Source of the DNA: DATCTV01 sp964400685 | GTDB taxonomy: Bacteria > Desulfobacterota > Desulfomonilia > UBA1062 | DNA: 64,000 nucleotides | Direction of reading: 5' to 3' | Assembly: GCA_964400685.1 (NCBI GenBank) | Contig: CAYNVT010000001.1 | Span: forward strand, 52,918 to 116,917 | Part shown: piece by piece, positions 8,942 to 18,019 of the stretch | How positions within the stretch are numbered: position 1 is the stretch's first letter | Layout: every line of letters begins with the position of its first letter | Position numbers and translations under genes: made by a program | Notes under the pieces: model-generated | What the model was told of the DNA's origin: nothing | Databases searched by the model: none | Seen by the model: only the letters and a program-made list of their open reading frames with translations

Positions 8942-11233
8942 TTACGGGTACATGTGACGAACAGCAGCGCATACGGCCTGACCTAGTGAAATCCCGCCGT
9001 CGTTAGTAGGAACAAGTCTGTGATGATATACATCGAAGCCTTTTTTCTCAAGGAGATTTATCATGCCTTCAAGGAGCAGCCTGTTCTGGAAACACCCGCC
9101 GCTTAGGACAATTCTGTTTAAACTGTATTTTTCCTTCAATCTGCATGTGACCGCGATTGACCCATGAACGATCGATGCATGAAAACGTCCTCCGACATCG
9201 GTTAGCGCCTCACTGGAAATTATATCTGAAACAATTTGCCTGATCATTGGAGTTGTCTGAAGAATTATCATGTCATCTTTTATGGCAATTTCGTATTCAT
9301 ATGGATCGGTTGAGCCCATATATGAAACCGACTCCAGTTCCATTGCAGCCTGTCCCTCGAAGCTCACAGTGCGCCTCAAGCCGGCAAGCGCCGAAATGCC
9401 GTCGAACAGCCTTCCCATGCTTGATGTGAACGGGCTGTTGAGTCCTCTGCTCATGGATTTCTCAATAAGTGTGGTGGATGTTCCGCCTGGGATCAGTCCG
9501 AGCTTATCAGCATAAGATGGCCAATCATTTCCGAATGCATTTTTTAAAAGGCTTACGGCAATGCGCCAGGGTTCACGGATTGCCTTTTCACCGCCTGGCA
9601 GTGTGAACAGGTTCAGATGTCCGGCGCGAATGAATTCTTTCTCGTCTGCAATAAGAAATTCACCACCCCATACTGTTTTATCTGTCCCGTATCCGGTCCC
9701 GTCAAAGGCAATTCCTATTACCTTGTCAGTAAGGTTATTTTCCGCCATGCAGCTCACAATATGTGCATGATGATGCTGAACTTTATAAAGAGGCTTGCCC
9801 ATTGATTCGGCTATCCTTGTTGAATAGTAGCCGGGATGCAGATCACATGCGATGATGTCGGGCCTGCATTCAGTCATCTCCTGCATCAGATTAATACTCT
9901 GATGATAAAAGTCCCTGGCCTGCGGCGTTTCCATATCGCCGATATGAGGGCTCAGATAGGCGGCATTTCCCTTCAGAACGCATATAGTCGACTTCAGATG
10001 AGGTCCCATTGCCAGAACTTCAGGATAGTCTCTGTCAAGCATCACGGGTCTTGGCGCATAGCCGCGCGAACGCCTTATGATGCGGGGAGTTCCTGCTGCC
10101 ATGAAAGAGACGGAGTCATCGCAGCGAACAAGGATATCTCTGTTGTGCACAAGAAAGTAATCGGCTATCCCTTTGAGGCGCTCAAAGGCCTCCCTGTTTC
10201 CAGTGCAGATAGGTTCGTCAGTCTGGTTTGCACTGGTCATGACAAGCGCAGTAAAGCCTTTACTTAAAAGGAGGTGATGAAGCGGTGAATAAGGCAGCAT
10301 GATTCCGAGACGCGATAGACCGGGTGCAACCAGTGAAGAAAGGCCGGATGTTTTTTTCTCAAGGAGCACTATGGGTCTCTGATGAGAAACAAGAAGTTTT
10401 TCTTCCTCACTGCTTATTTCGGCATAGAGCCTAGCCGTATCAAGATCCTTAACCATTATCGCAAGAGGTTTTTCTTCGCGGTATTTACGGGTTCTAAGTC
10501 CTGCAATGGCTTCATTACTCTCTGCATCGACACAAAGATGAAACCCGCCGATGCCTTTGACCGCAATTATCTGCCCCGCTTTTAACAGTTCAACGGTTTT
10601 ACCGATAGGGTCTGCATTTATTTCGATGCCGTCTGGCTGAATAAGCTTCAGCTGCGGTCCGCAGACTGGGCAGGCATTCGGTTCCGCATGGAACCTCCGG
10701 TCGGCCGGGTTCTCATATTCTTTGCGGCATTCGGGACAAAGCTCGAAACATGCCATTGAAGTATTTTCCCTGTCATATGGAATGTCCCTGATGATCGTCA
10801 GTCTCGGTCCGCAATCAGTGCAGTTTATGAAAGGATAGTGAAAGCGCCTGTTGCTGGGATCGAAGAGCTCCTTCAGGCATACCCCGCATGTGGAGATATC
10901 AGGAGTTATGTGGACATTCGTTTCGCCTGAACAATCGCTTGTAATAATCCTGAAATCATTTTCGCCGGTAGGAGACATTTCGGTTTCTTCAAATGAGGTT
11001 ATGTCCGCCAGAAGCGGCAGTTCAAATCCCAGTGCCTCTTTGAAAGATAGAATGGAACTATGAACTCCCTCAACCTCGGCGATTACTCCATCTGTGCGGT
11101 TCTGGACAAAGCCGGTAAGGCCTCTCTGAACGGCAAGCCTGTAAATAAACGGCCTGAACCCGACCCCCTGGACAATGCCGGAAAAGATGAATCTGATTCT
11201 AGTGAGCCCGGTTTTATCCAAATATTTCTCCAT
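8942..11233 (-). CDS. hypF: Carbamoyltransferase HypF
   Basis: HypF makes carbamoyl-adenylate from carbamoyl phosphate and ATP and transfers the carbamoyl group to HypE. At 763 aa it has normal length and domain order: acylphosphatase-like (about 10-97, VQGVGFRPF), paired zinc fingers (about 117-195, CGVC, CTDCGP, CPEC, CPVCGP), a YrdC-like domain (about 210-390, IKGIGGFHL) and a Kae1-like domain with the metal-binding HHHAH motif. The ribosome-binding site is weak, and a 118-nt gap with a hairpin separates it from hypB, the only sizeable gap in the hyp cluster. Confidence 0.95.
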   Translation of the reverse strand: MEKYLDKTGLTRIRFIFSGIVQGVGFRPFIYRLAVQRGLTGFVQNRTDGVIAEVEGVHSSILSFKEALGFELPLLADITSFEETEMSPTGENDFRIITSDCSGETNVHITPDISTCGVCLKELFDPSNRRFHYPFINCTDCGPRLTIIRDIPYDRENTSMACFELCPECRKEYENPADRRFHAEPNACPVCGPQLKLIQPDGIEINADPIGKTVELLKAGQIIAVKGIGGFHLCVDAESNEAIAGLRTRKYREEKPLAIMVKDLDTARLYAEISSEEEKLLVSHQRPIVLLEKKTSGLSSLVAPGLSRLGIMLPYSPLHHLLLSKGFTALVMTSANQTDEPICTGNREAFERLKGIADYFLVHNRDILVRCDDSVSFMAAGTPRIIRRSRGYAPRPVMLDRDYPEVLAMGPHLKSTICVLKGNAAYLSPHIGDMETPQARDFYHQSINLMQEMTECRPDIIACDLHPGYYSTRIAESMGKPLYKVQHHHAHIVSCMAENNLTDKVIGIAFDGTGYGTDKTVWGGEFLIADEKEFIRAGHLNLFTLPGGEKAIREPWRIAVSLLKNAFGNDWPSYADKLGLIPGGTSTTLIEKSMSRGLNSPFTSSMGRLFDGISALAGLRRTVSFEGQAAMELESVSYMGSTDPYEYEIAIKDDMIILQTTPMIRQIVSDIISSEALTDVGGRFHASIVHGSIAVTCRLKEKYSLNRIVLSGGCFQNRLLLEGMINLLEKKGFDVYHHRLVPTNDGGISLGQAVCAAVRHMYP

Positions 11234-11273
11234 TATTAAAAATGCAGGGTATCATTACAAAGCAGACCGCGAA

Positions 11274-11347
11274 GCGACGAAATTGAGGAGTGAAGCATAC
11301 TCTTGACGTATGCTGCAAGGACGAGATGAGGAGCGACAAAGGTATGC
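11274..11347. repeat. Intergenic hairpin/repeat between hypB and hypF
   Basis: AGCATAC (11294-11300) and GTATGCT (11308-11314) form a 7-bp stem with a 7-nt loop, and GTATGC occurs again at 11342. Two near-copies, gacgaaattgaggagtga (from 11276) and gacgagatgaggagcga (from 11320), flank the hairpin. The layout suggests a REP-like interspersed element or an RNA-processing hairpin. Only one copy is in this window, so repetition in the genome is unproven. Confidence 0.4.
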
Positions 11348-11351
11348 AAAG

Positions 11352-12011
11352 TTATGATGCCCTGAAAGTTTCAATCTGTTTGCTCAACCACTCAACCCAG
11401 GCCTGAAGTCCTTCGCCTGTTTTACAGGAGACCTCGAAGATTCTAAGCCCATTGTTCAGCCCGATGGCATCCCTCCTGGCCCTTTCGAGATCGAAGCTGA
11501 CATATGGCATAAGGTCCATTTTGTTGATTATCAGGACTTTCGACTCCTGAAACATGAGAGGATACTTTGCCGGTTTGTCAGCCCCTTCAGGGGTGCTCAG
11601 CACCATAGCCTTGAAATTCTCGCCCATCTTGAATTCTGCCGGACATACCAGATTTCCCACATTTTCCACAATCAAAAGGTCTATTTCATCGAGGTTGAGG
11701 TCCGGGAATGCGTCCCTTATCATGTTTCCGTCCAGATGGCATGCGCTGCCAGTGTTTATCTGAACTGCAGGAATGCCGAGCGCTGCAACCCTGTCTGCAT
11801 CATAGGTGTCCTGAATATCTCCCTCTATCACAGCTATACGGTATCTGTCCTTCAGTGCAAGGATGGTCTTTTCGACAAGGCTTGTCTTGCCGGCCCCCGG
11901 TCCGCTCATGAGATTGATAACGAATATCTTCTTTTCGTCGAAGATTCTCCTGTTTTCCAGTGCGATGCGTTCATTGGCATCCAGGACGTTTCTGACGACG
12001 GATATTTTCAT
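11352..12011 (-). CDS. hypB: Hydrogenase nickel-insertion GTPase HypB
   Basis: The 219-aa protein is a SIMIBI-class GTPase that, with HypA, delivers nickel to the hydrogenase large subunit. Visible motifs are the P-loop (SGPGAGKT), EGDIQD, the metal-site segment GSACHLD, ENVGNLVCP and NKMDL. It lacks a histidine-rich N-terminus, so it is not the nickel-storing type. The start at 12011 has GGAGG upstream and overlaps the hypD stop in an ATGA junction, indicating coupled translation; a longer in-frame extension into hypD is not credible. Confidence 0.95.
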   Translation of the reverse strand: MKISVVRNVLDANERIALENRRIFDEKKIFVINLMSGPGAGKTSLVEKTILALKDRYRIAVIEGDIQDTYDADRVAALGIPAVQINTGSACHLDGNMIRDAFPDLNLDEIDLLIVENVGNLVCPAEFKMGENFKAMVLSTPEGADKPAKYPLMFQESKVLIINKMDLMPYVSFDLERARRDAIGLNNGLRIFEVSCKTGEGLQAWVEWLSKQIETFRAS

Positions 12012-13108
12012 AGGGGGCCTCCTTGATATTTGTAGTATGACGAACATGTCCCCTCTGTTGAAACCATGCATGGCCCCAGTGGGTTGGCCGGTGTGCAGAC
12101 ATTTCCGAACAGCGGGCATTCAACAGGTGTTTTTATTCCTTTAAGTATATCTCCGCATGCGCAGCCTTTTATCTCCTGTGACCTGATAGAGGGAATATCG
12201 AAGCGGCTTAATGTGTCAAATGAGCGCAGAGCATCCTTTATGAAAAGTCCGCTGGCCCTTATTGTTCCAAGCCCGCGCCACTCTGAATCACCTGTTTCAA
12301 AGACGGCATCGATAAAGCCCCTTGCTTTCGGATTGCCTTCCCGGCACACACCCCTTTTGTATTGAATGGCTACATCCGGCCTGTTTTCATGAATTTGTTC
12401 AAGTATTAATGAAACTCCTTCGAGAACGTCAACCGGCTCAAAACCTGTTATAACGGCAGGTCTTCCGGCATCTGCTATGAATCTGTAAGCTTCCGTCCCG
12501 AGCACGATGCTGACATGTCCCGGACACATGAATCCGTCAATATTAAGCCCAGGGTCGGATGCCAGGTTCATCATGGCAGGCGGTATTATTTTGTGAACCG
12601 ACATTACGCTCAAGTTACTGATGCCATTGTCTTTTGCCCGGATAATCATTGCTGCAATGGTAGGGGAGGTTGTTTCGAACCCTATTCCCATGAAAACAAT
12701 TTCTTCTTCCGGATTGCTATAGGCGATCTTCAGGCAATCAAGGGCGGATGAAACGACACGAATATCCGCACCATCGGCACGGAGTTTCTGCAGGCTTGCG
12801 CCTGCCGTTCCGGGCACTTTCATCATATCGCCGAACGTTGTGAAAATGACGTTTTTTTGCGAAGCAAGCCATATTGCCCTGTCAACATCCGAAATAGGCG
12901 TTACGCATACAGGACAACCCGGGCCGGAAATCAGCCTGATATTTTCAGGCATGAGTTTCCTTATTCCGTATCTGCCTATTGACTGGGTATGGCTGCCGCA
13001 GACCTCCATTATTGTGATGGTCCTGCCGATTTTCAATGCGATAATACTAATCTTTTTTATAAGGGCTTTGGCAAGAGCGGGATTGCGGTATTCGTCAATA
13101 TATTTCAT
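12008..13108 (-). CDS. hypD: Hydrogenase maturation protein HypD
   Basis: HypD is the [4Fe-4S] scaffold, working with HypC, on which the Fe(CN)2CO unit is built. The 366-aa protein carries the conserved EVCGSHT, GPGCPVCVTP and GFETTSP motifs and the C-terminal cysteines (CACGD, CPLFGNVCTP). The ATG at 13108 is preferred; a TTG two codons upstream (13114) is possible. It overlaps hypC by 14 nt and hypB by 4 nt, so the four genes hypA-C-D-B are tightly packed. Confidence 0.95.
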   Translation of the reverse strand: MKYIDEYRNPALAKALIKKISIIALKIGRTITIMEVCGSHTQSIGRYGIRKLMPENIRLISGPGCPVCVTPISDVDRAIWLASQKNVIFTTFGDMMKVPGTAGASLQKLRADGADIRVVSSALDCLKIAYSNPEEEIVFMGIGFETTSPTIAAMIIRAKDNGISNLSVMSVHKIIPPAMMNLASDPGLNIDGFMCPGHVSIVLGTEAYRFIADAGRPAVITGFEPVDVLEGVSLILEQIHENRPDVAIQYKRGVCREGNPKARGFIDAVFETGDSEWRGLGTIRASGLFIKDALRSFDTLSRFDIPSIRSQEIKGCACGDILKGIKTPVECPLFGNVCTPANPLGPCMVSTEGTCSSYYKYQGGPL

Positions 13109-13325
13109 TTTCAATTATTTCTTTTAAGGTATCGAGGCTTTCCTTTGCAAAGGCTTCATCCACCTTGTGCATGGCATATCCTGCATGGGCGATCACATAA
13201 TCTCCGATTGTTACGTCTTCATCCATGAGGTCGAGGCTTACCTCCCGTTTAGTCCCGCCGATGTCTATTACTGCAAAGTTATTTTCATCAACTGATATGA
13301 CTTTTCCCGGAAATGCTATGCACAT
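13095..13325 (-). CDS. hypC: Hydrogenase chaperone HypC
   Basis: The 76-aa protein has the family N-terminus MCIAFPGKV, with the essential Cys2 that binds the Fe(CN)2CO unit, and the IGDYVIAHAGYAM segment. It acts with HypD and carries the iron group to the large-subunit precursor. It sits 16 nt after hypA and overlaps hypD. Confidence 0.95.
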   Translation of the reverse strand: MCIAFPGKVISVDENNFAVIDIGGTKREVSLDLMDEDVTIGDYVIAHAGYAMHKVDEAFAKESLDTLKEIIENEIY

Positions 13326-13341
13326 ATTAAATCTTTTCCTT

Positions 13342-13686
13342 TCATTCTACATCCATCTCTTCGAGTCTCAATTCTTCAATGCCGCCGGAAAGCATCACTT
13401 CATGGCTATTGCAAAGCGGGCAGACGGCTTCATATGAATTAACCGTAAAATCCCTGCTGCATGTCATGCAATATATAACCACGGGTTTTATGTCAAATTT
13501 GAGTTCGGCACCTTGTGCTATTGTATCTTCGGATAGTACCTCAAATGCAAAAGTGAGCGAAGCCGGTACTATGGTTGAGGCTTTTCCGAAAGAAAGGGTT
13601 ATGCTTAAAACTTTATTGAAATTCTTTTCTGCTGCGTATTCTTTGATAATATCCAGGATAGACTGTACAAGCGACATCTCATGCAT
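13342..13686 (-). CDS. hypA: Hydrogenase nickel-incorporation protein HypA
   Basis: The 114-aa protein starts with MHEMSLVQSI; His2 is the nickel ligand conserved in HypA, which fixes the start at 13686. A zinc site is formed by two CxxC pairs (CMTC and CPLC). HypA partners HypB in nickel insertion. Its first 8 bases overlap the 3' end of the maturation protease gene. Confidence 0.95.
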   Translation of the reverse strand: MHEMSLVQSILDIIKEYAAEKNFNKVLSITLSFGKASTIVPASLTFAFEVLSEDTIAQGAELKFDIKPVVIYCMTCSRDFTVNSYEAVCPLCNSHEVMLSGGIEELRLEEMDVE

Positions 13687-14170
13687 ACTTTGCCTCTGCC
13701 CTGATTCCGAGATATTCAAGCTCTTTTATAAGCAGTCTTTCCATAACGGGCAAACTCTTTTTTAAATCCCGGGTCATTTGAAGACCCATTTCTTTGAATT
13801 CCTTCGGTATTATACAAAGGAAAACCATATCCGGCAGGTCGCTAATCATTTCTGCCTTGATGAGTATATCGGAGAACTTCACTTCATGCGCGGATGTGGG
13901 AGGAGGTATCTTTGTGAGGAACTCTTCATGTGTGAATCTGAATATGGAACCGGGTTCGTCATCGAGTTTTATGCAGTCGATCACTATCATGGTGTCGCTC
14001 CGGTCGAATATGTCTAGCAGAACATAGCCCATTACGCCGCCGTCGATTATTTCACAATTATCCGGCAGGATGTACCTGTCCTCAAAGTACCTGACAAAAT
14101 GAACTCCGAAACCTTCATCGGCCAGGAGTATGTTCCCGAGGCCCAGGATTGTAATGTGTTTTTTGTCCAT
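13679..14170 (-). CDS. [NiFe]-hydrogenase maturation endopeptidase (HyaD/HybD family)
   Basis: This peptidase removes the C-terminal tail of the hydrogenase large subunit after nickel insertion. Family motifs are GLGNILLADEGFGVH, with the nickel-sensing Glu, DGGVMGY with the Asp, and a conserved His in SAHEV. The start at 14170 gives the usual N-terminus (about 163 aa). In-frame codons at 14203 and a TTG at 14221 are alternatives, and the one at 14203 has the better AAAGG upstream. It lies between the cytochrome b gene and hypA, the expected place in an uptake-hydrogenase operon. Confidence 0.9.
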   Translation of the reverse strand: MDKKHITILGLGNILLADEGFGVHFVRYFEDRYILPDNCEIIDGGVMGYVLLDIFDRSDTMIVIDCIKLDDEPGSIFRFTHEEFLTKIPPPTSAHEVKFSDILIKAEMISDLPDMVFLCIIPKEFKEMGLQMTRDLKKSLPVMERLLIKELEYLGIRAEAKYA

Positions 14171-14238
14171 CGCTTGGAATAAATGGAAGGAGAGTTGACC
14201 CATCCTTTCGCAAAGTCTCAATCATTCTTTCGTAATGA

Positions 14239-14895
14239 TTAGTGTTCATCTTTTTTGAAAAGCCTACCGCCGACCATTGAAGACAGTGTGCCTTCTTTAA
14301 TGACTGCATCATACCAGAAAGCCATATAAATATGGACCGGTATGAAAAGGATAAACAGCCAGGTGAAGATATGGTGCACATATCTGACAGTTGCGAGACC
14401 TCCCATCCATCCTGCGAGCGGCTTGAATATTGAAGTGAAGCCCACCGAATAGTTGTTGCCCATGAGGGCGAGACCCGTGATCACGATAATTAGCCACATC
14501 ACGATCAAGGCGCCATATGCAAGAGACTGGAGCGGCCCGTAAAGGTATTTGTGTCCGGGCTTTTCCTCGGAGATGAAGGCGTAGAACTTTATCTGCTTCC
14601 AGAAATTCCCCCAGTCTGTCCAGGCCAGGAAGTCCTTCCAGTCCGCATGAAAGCGCGAGAAGAACATCATGTAAAGGCGCCATACGAGCGTAAAGCTCAG
14701 GATTATACCGAAGAGGATGTGCACATAGCGCACATGGCCCATCAGGAACTTGTCAATCGTCTCGCCTGCGCCTACCGAAAACGGGTCTGCAATATAGAAC
14801 CCGGTCGGGATCAGTATGAAAATCGACAACGCCATCAGCCAGTGGTTGGCCCTCATAGACAGAGACCATTCTTTAACCGCTACTCTCGTATCCAT
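14239..14895 (-). CDS. Hydrogenase b-type cytochrome subunit
   Basis: A 218-aa membrane protein with four hydrophobic segments and histidines suited to bind two b-type hemes (RANHW, GHVRYVH, VRYVHHIF, IPVHIYMAF). This is the HyaC/HupC family, which anchors the periplasmic [NiFe] hydrogenase and passes electrons from H2 to the quinone pool. It follows the large-subunit gene by 11 nt. Homologous cytochromes serve FdnI-type formate dehydrogenases, but position assigns this one to the hydrogenase. Confidence 0.92.
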   Translation of the reverse strand: MDTRVAVKEWSLSMRANHWLMALSIFILIPTGFYIADPFSVGAGETIDKFLMGHVRYVHILFGIILSFTLVWRLYMMFFSRFHADWKDFLAWTDWGNFWKQIKFYAFISEEKPGHKYLYGPLQSLAYGALIVMWLIIVITGLALMGNNYSVGFTSIFKPLAGWMGGLATVRYVHHIFTWLFILFIPVHIYMAFWYDAVIKEGTLSSMVGGRLFKKDEH

Positions 14896-14906
14896 GGTCT
14901 TCTACC

Positions 14907-16568
14907 TTATGTTACCTTGAATACTCTGACTTCGTTCATGTCGGTGTCGATCAGGTGAACGGCGCATGCCATGCACGGGTCGAATGAATGTATAGTTCTA
15001 AGGATTTCGAGCGGCTGTTCGATGTTCGCGAGTCTGGTCCCGATGAGGGCTTCCTCATACGGGCCTCTCTTGCCGTCCTTGTCTCTTGGAGAGCAGTTCC
15101 ATGTAGATGGAACAATTGCCTGATAGTTTGCAATTCTGTGATCCTCAATCCTGATCCAGTGTCCGAGTGCTCCTCTGGGCGCTTCGGTGAGGCCTCTGCC
15201 TTTGCCTTCTTTCGGAACATCGCAGCGTGTACAGGTCCTGGTGTCACCGCTGGCAAGATTGCCTATCAGTTGGTTCACCCAGCCGTCGATCTTGTCTCCG
15301 ATATAGACTGTCTCGATTCCCCTTGCTGCTGTTCTGCCCAGAGTTGAGAAGAGGGCGGCCACAGGAATGCCGGCGGTATTCAATGTATTGTCTATAAGCG
15401 GTTTTATTTCCTTATGACCCTGGGCATATGCCACGACTATTCTTGCAAGCGGACCGACTTCGTATGGATCGTTGTCGAAACGCGGGGCTTTGCACCATGA
15501 ATATTTGCCGTCGCCGTCGAGATTGCCGTTCTTGTAGCCGGTATATTCAGGTTCTGTTGTTTCGACAAAGGGGTGCCCGCCATCGCCCTTATACCAGGAA
15601 TGCGTGACTTCTTCGGTAATCTTGGTCTCGTCCAGATCCATAGGATGTGCTATGTCGGCAGCCTTTATCAGACCTTTCGGGAACAGAAGCTCATTCTCGC
15701 CGTCGTCAAGCGGGAACCCTCCGTAAGTAAGATAATTCTTTACGCCTGCGCCGATTCCGGCAACGCCTTCGTCCTTATAGTATGCCGCAGCCAGCAGCAG
15801 GTCGGGGATGTATGCGGTCTTTACGAAATTGTTGAATTCATAGAGCCTGTATCTGTATGCCGCTATGCGGTCTGAGTCGAGGTCGGCACCGCAGGTTACG
15901 CCGCCAACCACAAGCGTCTGCGGGTGCGGATTTTTGCCGCCGAATATCGCCATCATCTGTGCACCCAACTTAGAGACCTGGAGTGCGTCAAGGTAGTGTG
16001 ACGTGATAATGAGGTTTGCCTCAGGCGGCAGTTTGTAGGATGCGTTGCCCCAGTATGCGTTTGCAAAGGGTCCGAGCCTTCCGGATTCAACGAACTTTTT
16101 CAGTCTCTTCTGTACGGCTTCGTAATGTGTTGCCGAGCAGTTATAAGGGTTGTCACAGTAGGCGCGAGCCATCTCGACGGCTTTTTTAGGGTCTGCCGTA
16201 AGGCATTGAGTAATATCGACCCAATCTAGTCCATGGAGATGATAGAAATGCATGACATGGTCTGTGAGATACTGGGCGCCATGAATGAGGTTCCTTATTA
16301 TGCGTGCGTTTGCAGGCGGTTTGATTTTGAATGCGTCTTCACATGCCTTGATGCTTGCCTCGTAATGGACATATGTACAAACCCCGCAGAAGCGCTGGAC
16401 AATAAGTCCGGCATCTCTCGGGTCACGCCCATTGAGTATCTGCTCGATGCCTCGCCACAGCGTGATGCTGCTCCATGCATCCTTGATAACATTGTTCTCT
16501 ACCTCGCATTCGATGCGAAGGTGGCCTTCAATCCTTGTAATCGGGTCAACGACTATTCTGGCTCCCAT
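14907..16568 (-). CDS. [NiFe]-hydrogenase large subunit (group 1, membrane-bound type)
   Basis: The catalytic subunit, 553 aa. It has the N-terminal motif VDPITRIEGH, the L1 nickel-ligand motif RFCGVCTYVH and the L2 motif DPCMACAVH near the C-terminus. The 15 residues after that His are the tail expected to be removed by the maturation peptidase encoded two genes downstream. These motifs are typical of group 1 respiratory H2-uptake enzymes; I cannot resolve the subgroup by eye. GGAGG lies before the ATG. It would be co-exported with the Tat-bearing small subunit. Confidence 0.96.
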   Translation of the reverse strand: MGARIVVDPITRIEGHLRIECEVENNVIKDAWSSITLWRGIEQILNGRDPRDAGLIVQRFCGVCTYVHYEASIKACEDAFKIKPPANARIIRNLIHGAQYLTDHVMHFYHLHGLDWVDITQCLTADPKKAVEMARAYCDNPYNCSATHYEAVQKRLKKFVESGRLGPFANAYWGNASYKLPPEANLIITSHYLDALQVSKLGAQMMAIFGGKNPHPQTLVVGGVTCGADLDSDRIAAYRYRLYEFNNFVKTAYIPDLLLAAAYYKDEGVAGIGAGVKNYLTYGGFPLDDGENELLFPKGLIKAADIAHPMDLDETKITEEVTHSWYKGDGGHPFVETTEPEYTGYKNGNLDGDGKYSWCKAPRFDNDPYEVGPLARIVVAYAQGHKEIKPLIDNTLNTAGIPVAALFSTLGRTAARGIETVYIGDKIDGWVNQLIGNLASGDTRTCTRCDVPKEGKGRGLTEAPRGALGHWIRIEDHRIANYQAIVPSTWNCSPRDKDGKRGPYEEALIGTRLANIEQPLEILRTIHSFDPCMACAVHLIDTDMNEVRVFKVT

Positions 16569-16595
16569 GATTTATCCTCCGGTTCCCGCTATCCG

Positions 16596-17813
16596 TCAGT
16601 GAGCAGAATGCTCTTCTTTTTTGTCATCAGCCGCATTTTTCGGCTGACCATGATTTTTTGCCAGTGTAATTCCTGCATGTGTTGCAACACCGACGACCGT
16701 TGCGCCGAGGAGACCGGCGCCTATAAGGTCTACCGGTGCCTCAACTCCGCCCAGTCCGACCGGTTTATCTGCAAGAGGCTTTTCGAAGGGCGCCATTTTG
16801 TCCCAGAAATCGGGTTCCGTGCAGCCTATGCAGCCGTGGCCCGCCATTACCGGCCAGCTTATGCCGTCATTGAATCTTGCCTTGGCGCAATTTGCGTATG
16901 TGTAAGGGCCTTTGCACCCGACTTTGTAAAGGCACCAACAGTTTAACTGGCCTTCATCGCCCCATTCCTGAACATACTCGCCTGCATCATAGTGAGGCCT
17001 TCTCTCACAGAAGTCATGGATGCGTTTGCCGTATCCGAACAAAGGCCTGCCAAGTGAATCACATGGCGGCAAACCCTTGAACAGAAGGAAATGAAGTAGA
17101 GTGCCAACAAAATTTGCCGGGTTCGGCGGGCATCCGGCAATATTTACGGTCGTTATGCCGATAACGTCACTTATGCTCTTCGCATCTGTCGGATTAGGTT
17201 TTGCCGCCGGTATGCCACCGAAAGAAGAGCAACTCCCAATGCAGATTGTCACTTTAGCATTGCCGCATACTTCTTTGGCTATTTCTTTGCCGGTCCTGCC
17301 TTTAGGGCCGAGTCTCATGAAGTCGCCATTATGACCGACAGGAATGGAGCCTTCGACTACACATACATACTGGCCCTTGAGATTATTTACGCAGTCTTCA
17401 AGACATTTTTCAGCCTGATGGCCTGCTGCGGCCATAAGAGTCTCATGATACACAAGATCGATTGTATCGAGCAGGATGGAATCGACATTAGGGTAAGATG
17501 TTCTAAGGAATGCCTCTGAGCAGCCTGTACATTCTGCAAAGTGCAGCCAGACAACCGGAAGCCTGCTGATATTTTCAGCTGCCTTGGCCACCATCGGCTT
17601 GAACATCGGCGGCAGCATAAGCGCTGCTGTCATCGCAGTGGTCCACTTCACGAAATCTCTTCTGGATACGCCGCGTTCCTTCAGTTCTTCGGCCAGATTA
17701 AACCTTGCAGGTGGCAGAGAGGCGTCCATTTCTTCCATGTGCACGCTGCACTTTTCCATGAGCTTTTGGTATTGTTCCTTTACATTCCGGTCGCAAACCT
17801 TTTTCCCTGCCAT
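16596..17813 (-). CDS. [NiFe]-hydrogenase small subunit with Tat signal
   Basis: The electron-transfer subunit, 405 aa, with three Fe-S clusters. SRRDFVKW at about residues 49-56 is the twin-arginine motif, followed by a hydrophobic stretch (AMTAALMLPPMF). CTGCSEAF, CIGSC and AGCPPNP supply the proximal cluster, and the H/C-rich segment ending GHGCIGCTEPDFWD the distal and medial ones. A C-terminal hydrophobic helix (GAGLLGATVVGVATHAGI) anchors it. The 48 residues before the Arg pair are unusually long, yet GAGGGGG precedes this start, so the extension is probably translated. It is the first gene of the operon that runs to hypE. Confidence 0.96.
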   Translation of the reverse strand: MAGKKVCDRNVKEQYQKLMEKCSVHMEEMDASLPPARFNLAEELKERGVSRRDFVKWTTAMTAALMLPPMFKPMVAKAAENISRLPVVWLHFAECTGCSEAFLRTSYPNVDSILLDTIDLVYHETLMAAAGHQAEKCLEDCVNNLKGQYVCVVEGSIPVGHNGDFMRLGPKGRTGKEIAKEVCGNAKVTICIGSCSSFGGIPAAKPNPTDAKSISDVIGITTVNIAGCPPNPANFVGTLLHFLLFKGLPPCDSLGRPLFGYGKRIHDFCERRPHYDAGEYVQEWGDEGQLNCWCLYKVGCKGPYTYANCAKARFNDGISWPVMAGHGCIGCTEPDFWDKMAPFEKPLADKPVGLGGVEAPVDLIGAGLLGATVVGVATHAGITLAKNHGQPKNAADDKKEEHSAH

Positions 17814-17970
17814 ACCATAACCCCCTCTTTGTTATCAGGCATTTTTGAGTTAACCATCTGAGGAGCCATAAGCCGGAAAATTAATCAAGAGAAATGTTGA
17901 ATTGTAATTTCCAGTGAAATAACAACTAGTTGATATATTATGAGTAAAATAACATAATAAAAAGAAAATA

Positions 17971-17998
17971 AAAAAGGCTGCCTTCTGGCAGCCTTTTT
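17971..17998 (-). terminator. Rho-independent terminator after fdnI
   Basis: A perfect 12-bp stem (AAAAAGGCTGCC / GGCAGCCTTTTT) with a TTCT loop and A/T tracts on both sides. It lies 22 nt past the formate dehydrogenase gamma stop on the minus strand and separates that operon from the hydrogenase operon. Confidence 0.92.
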
Positions 17999-18019
17999 TA
18001 ATCATTAAACTATTACAGT

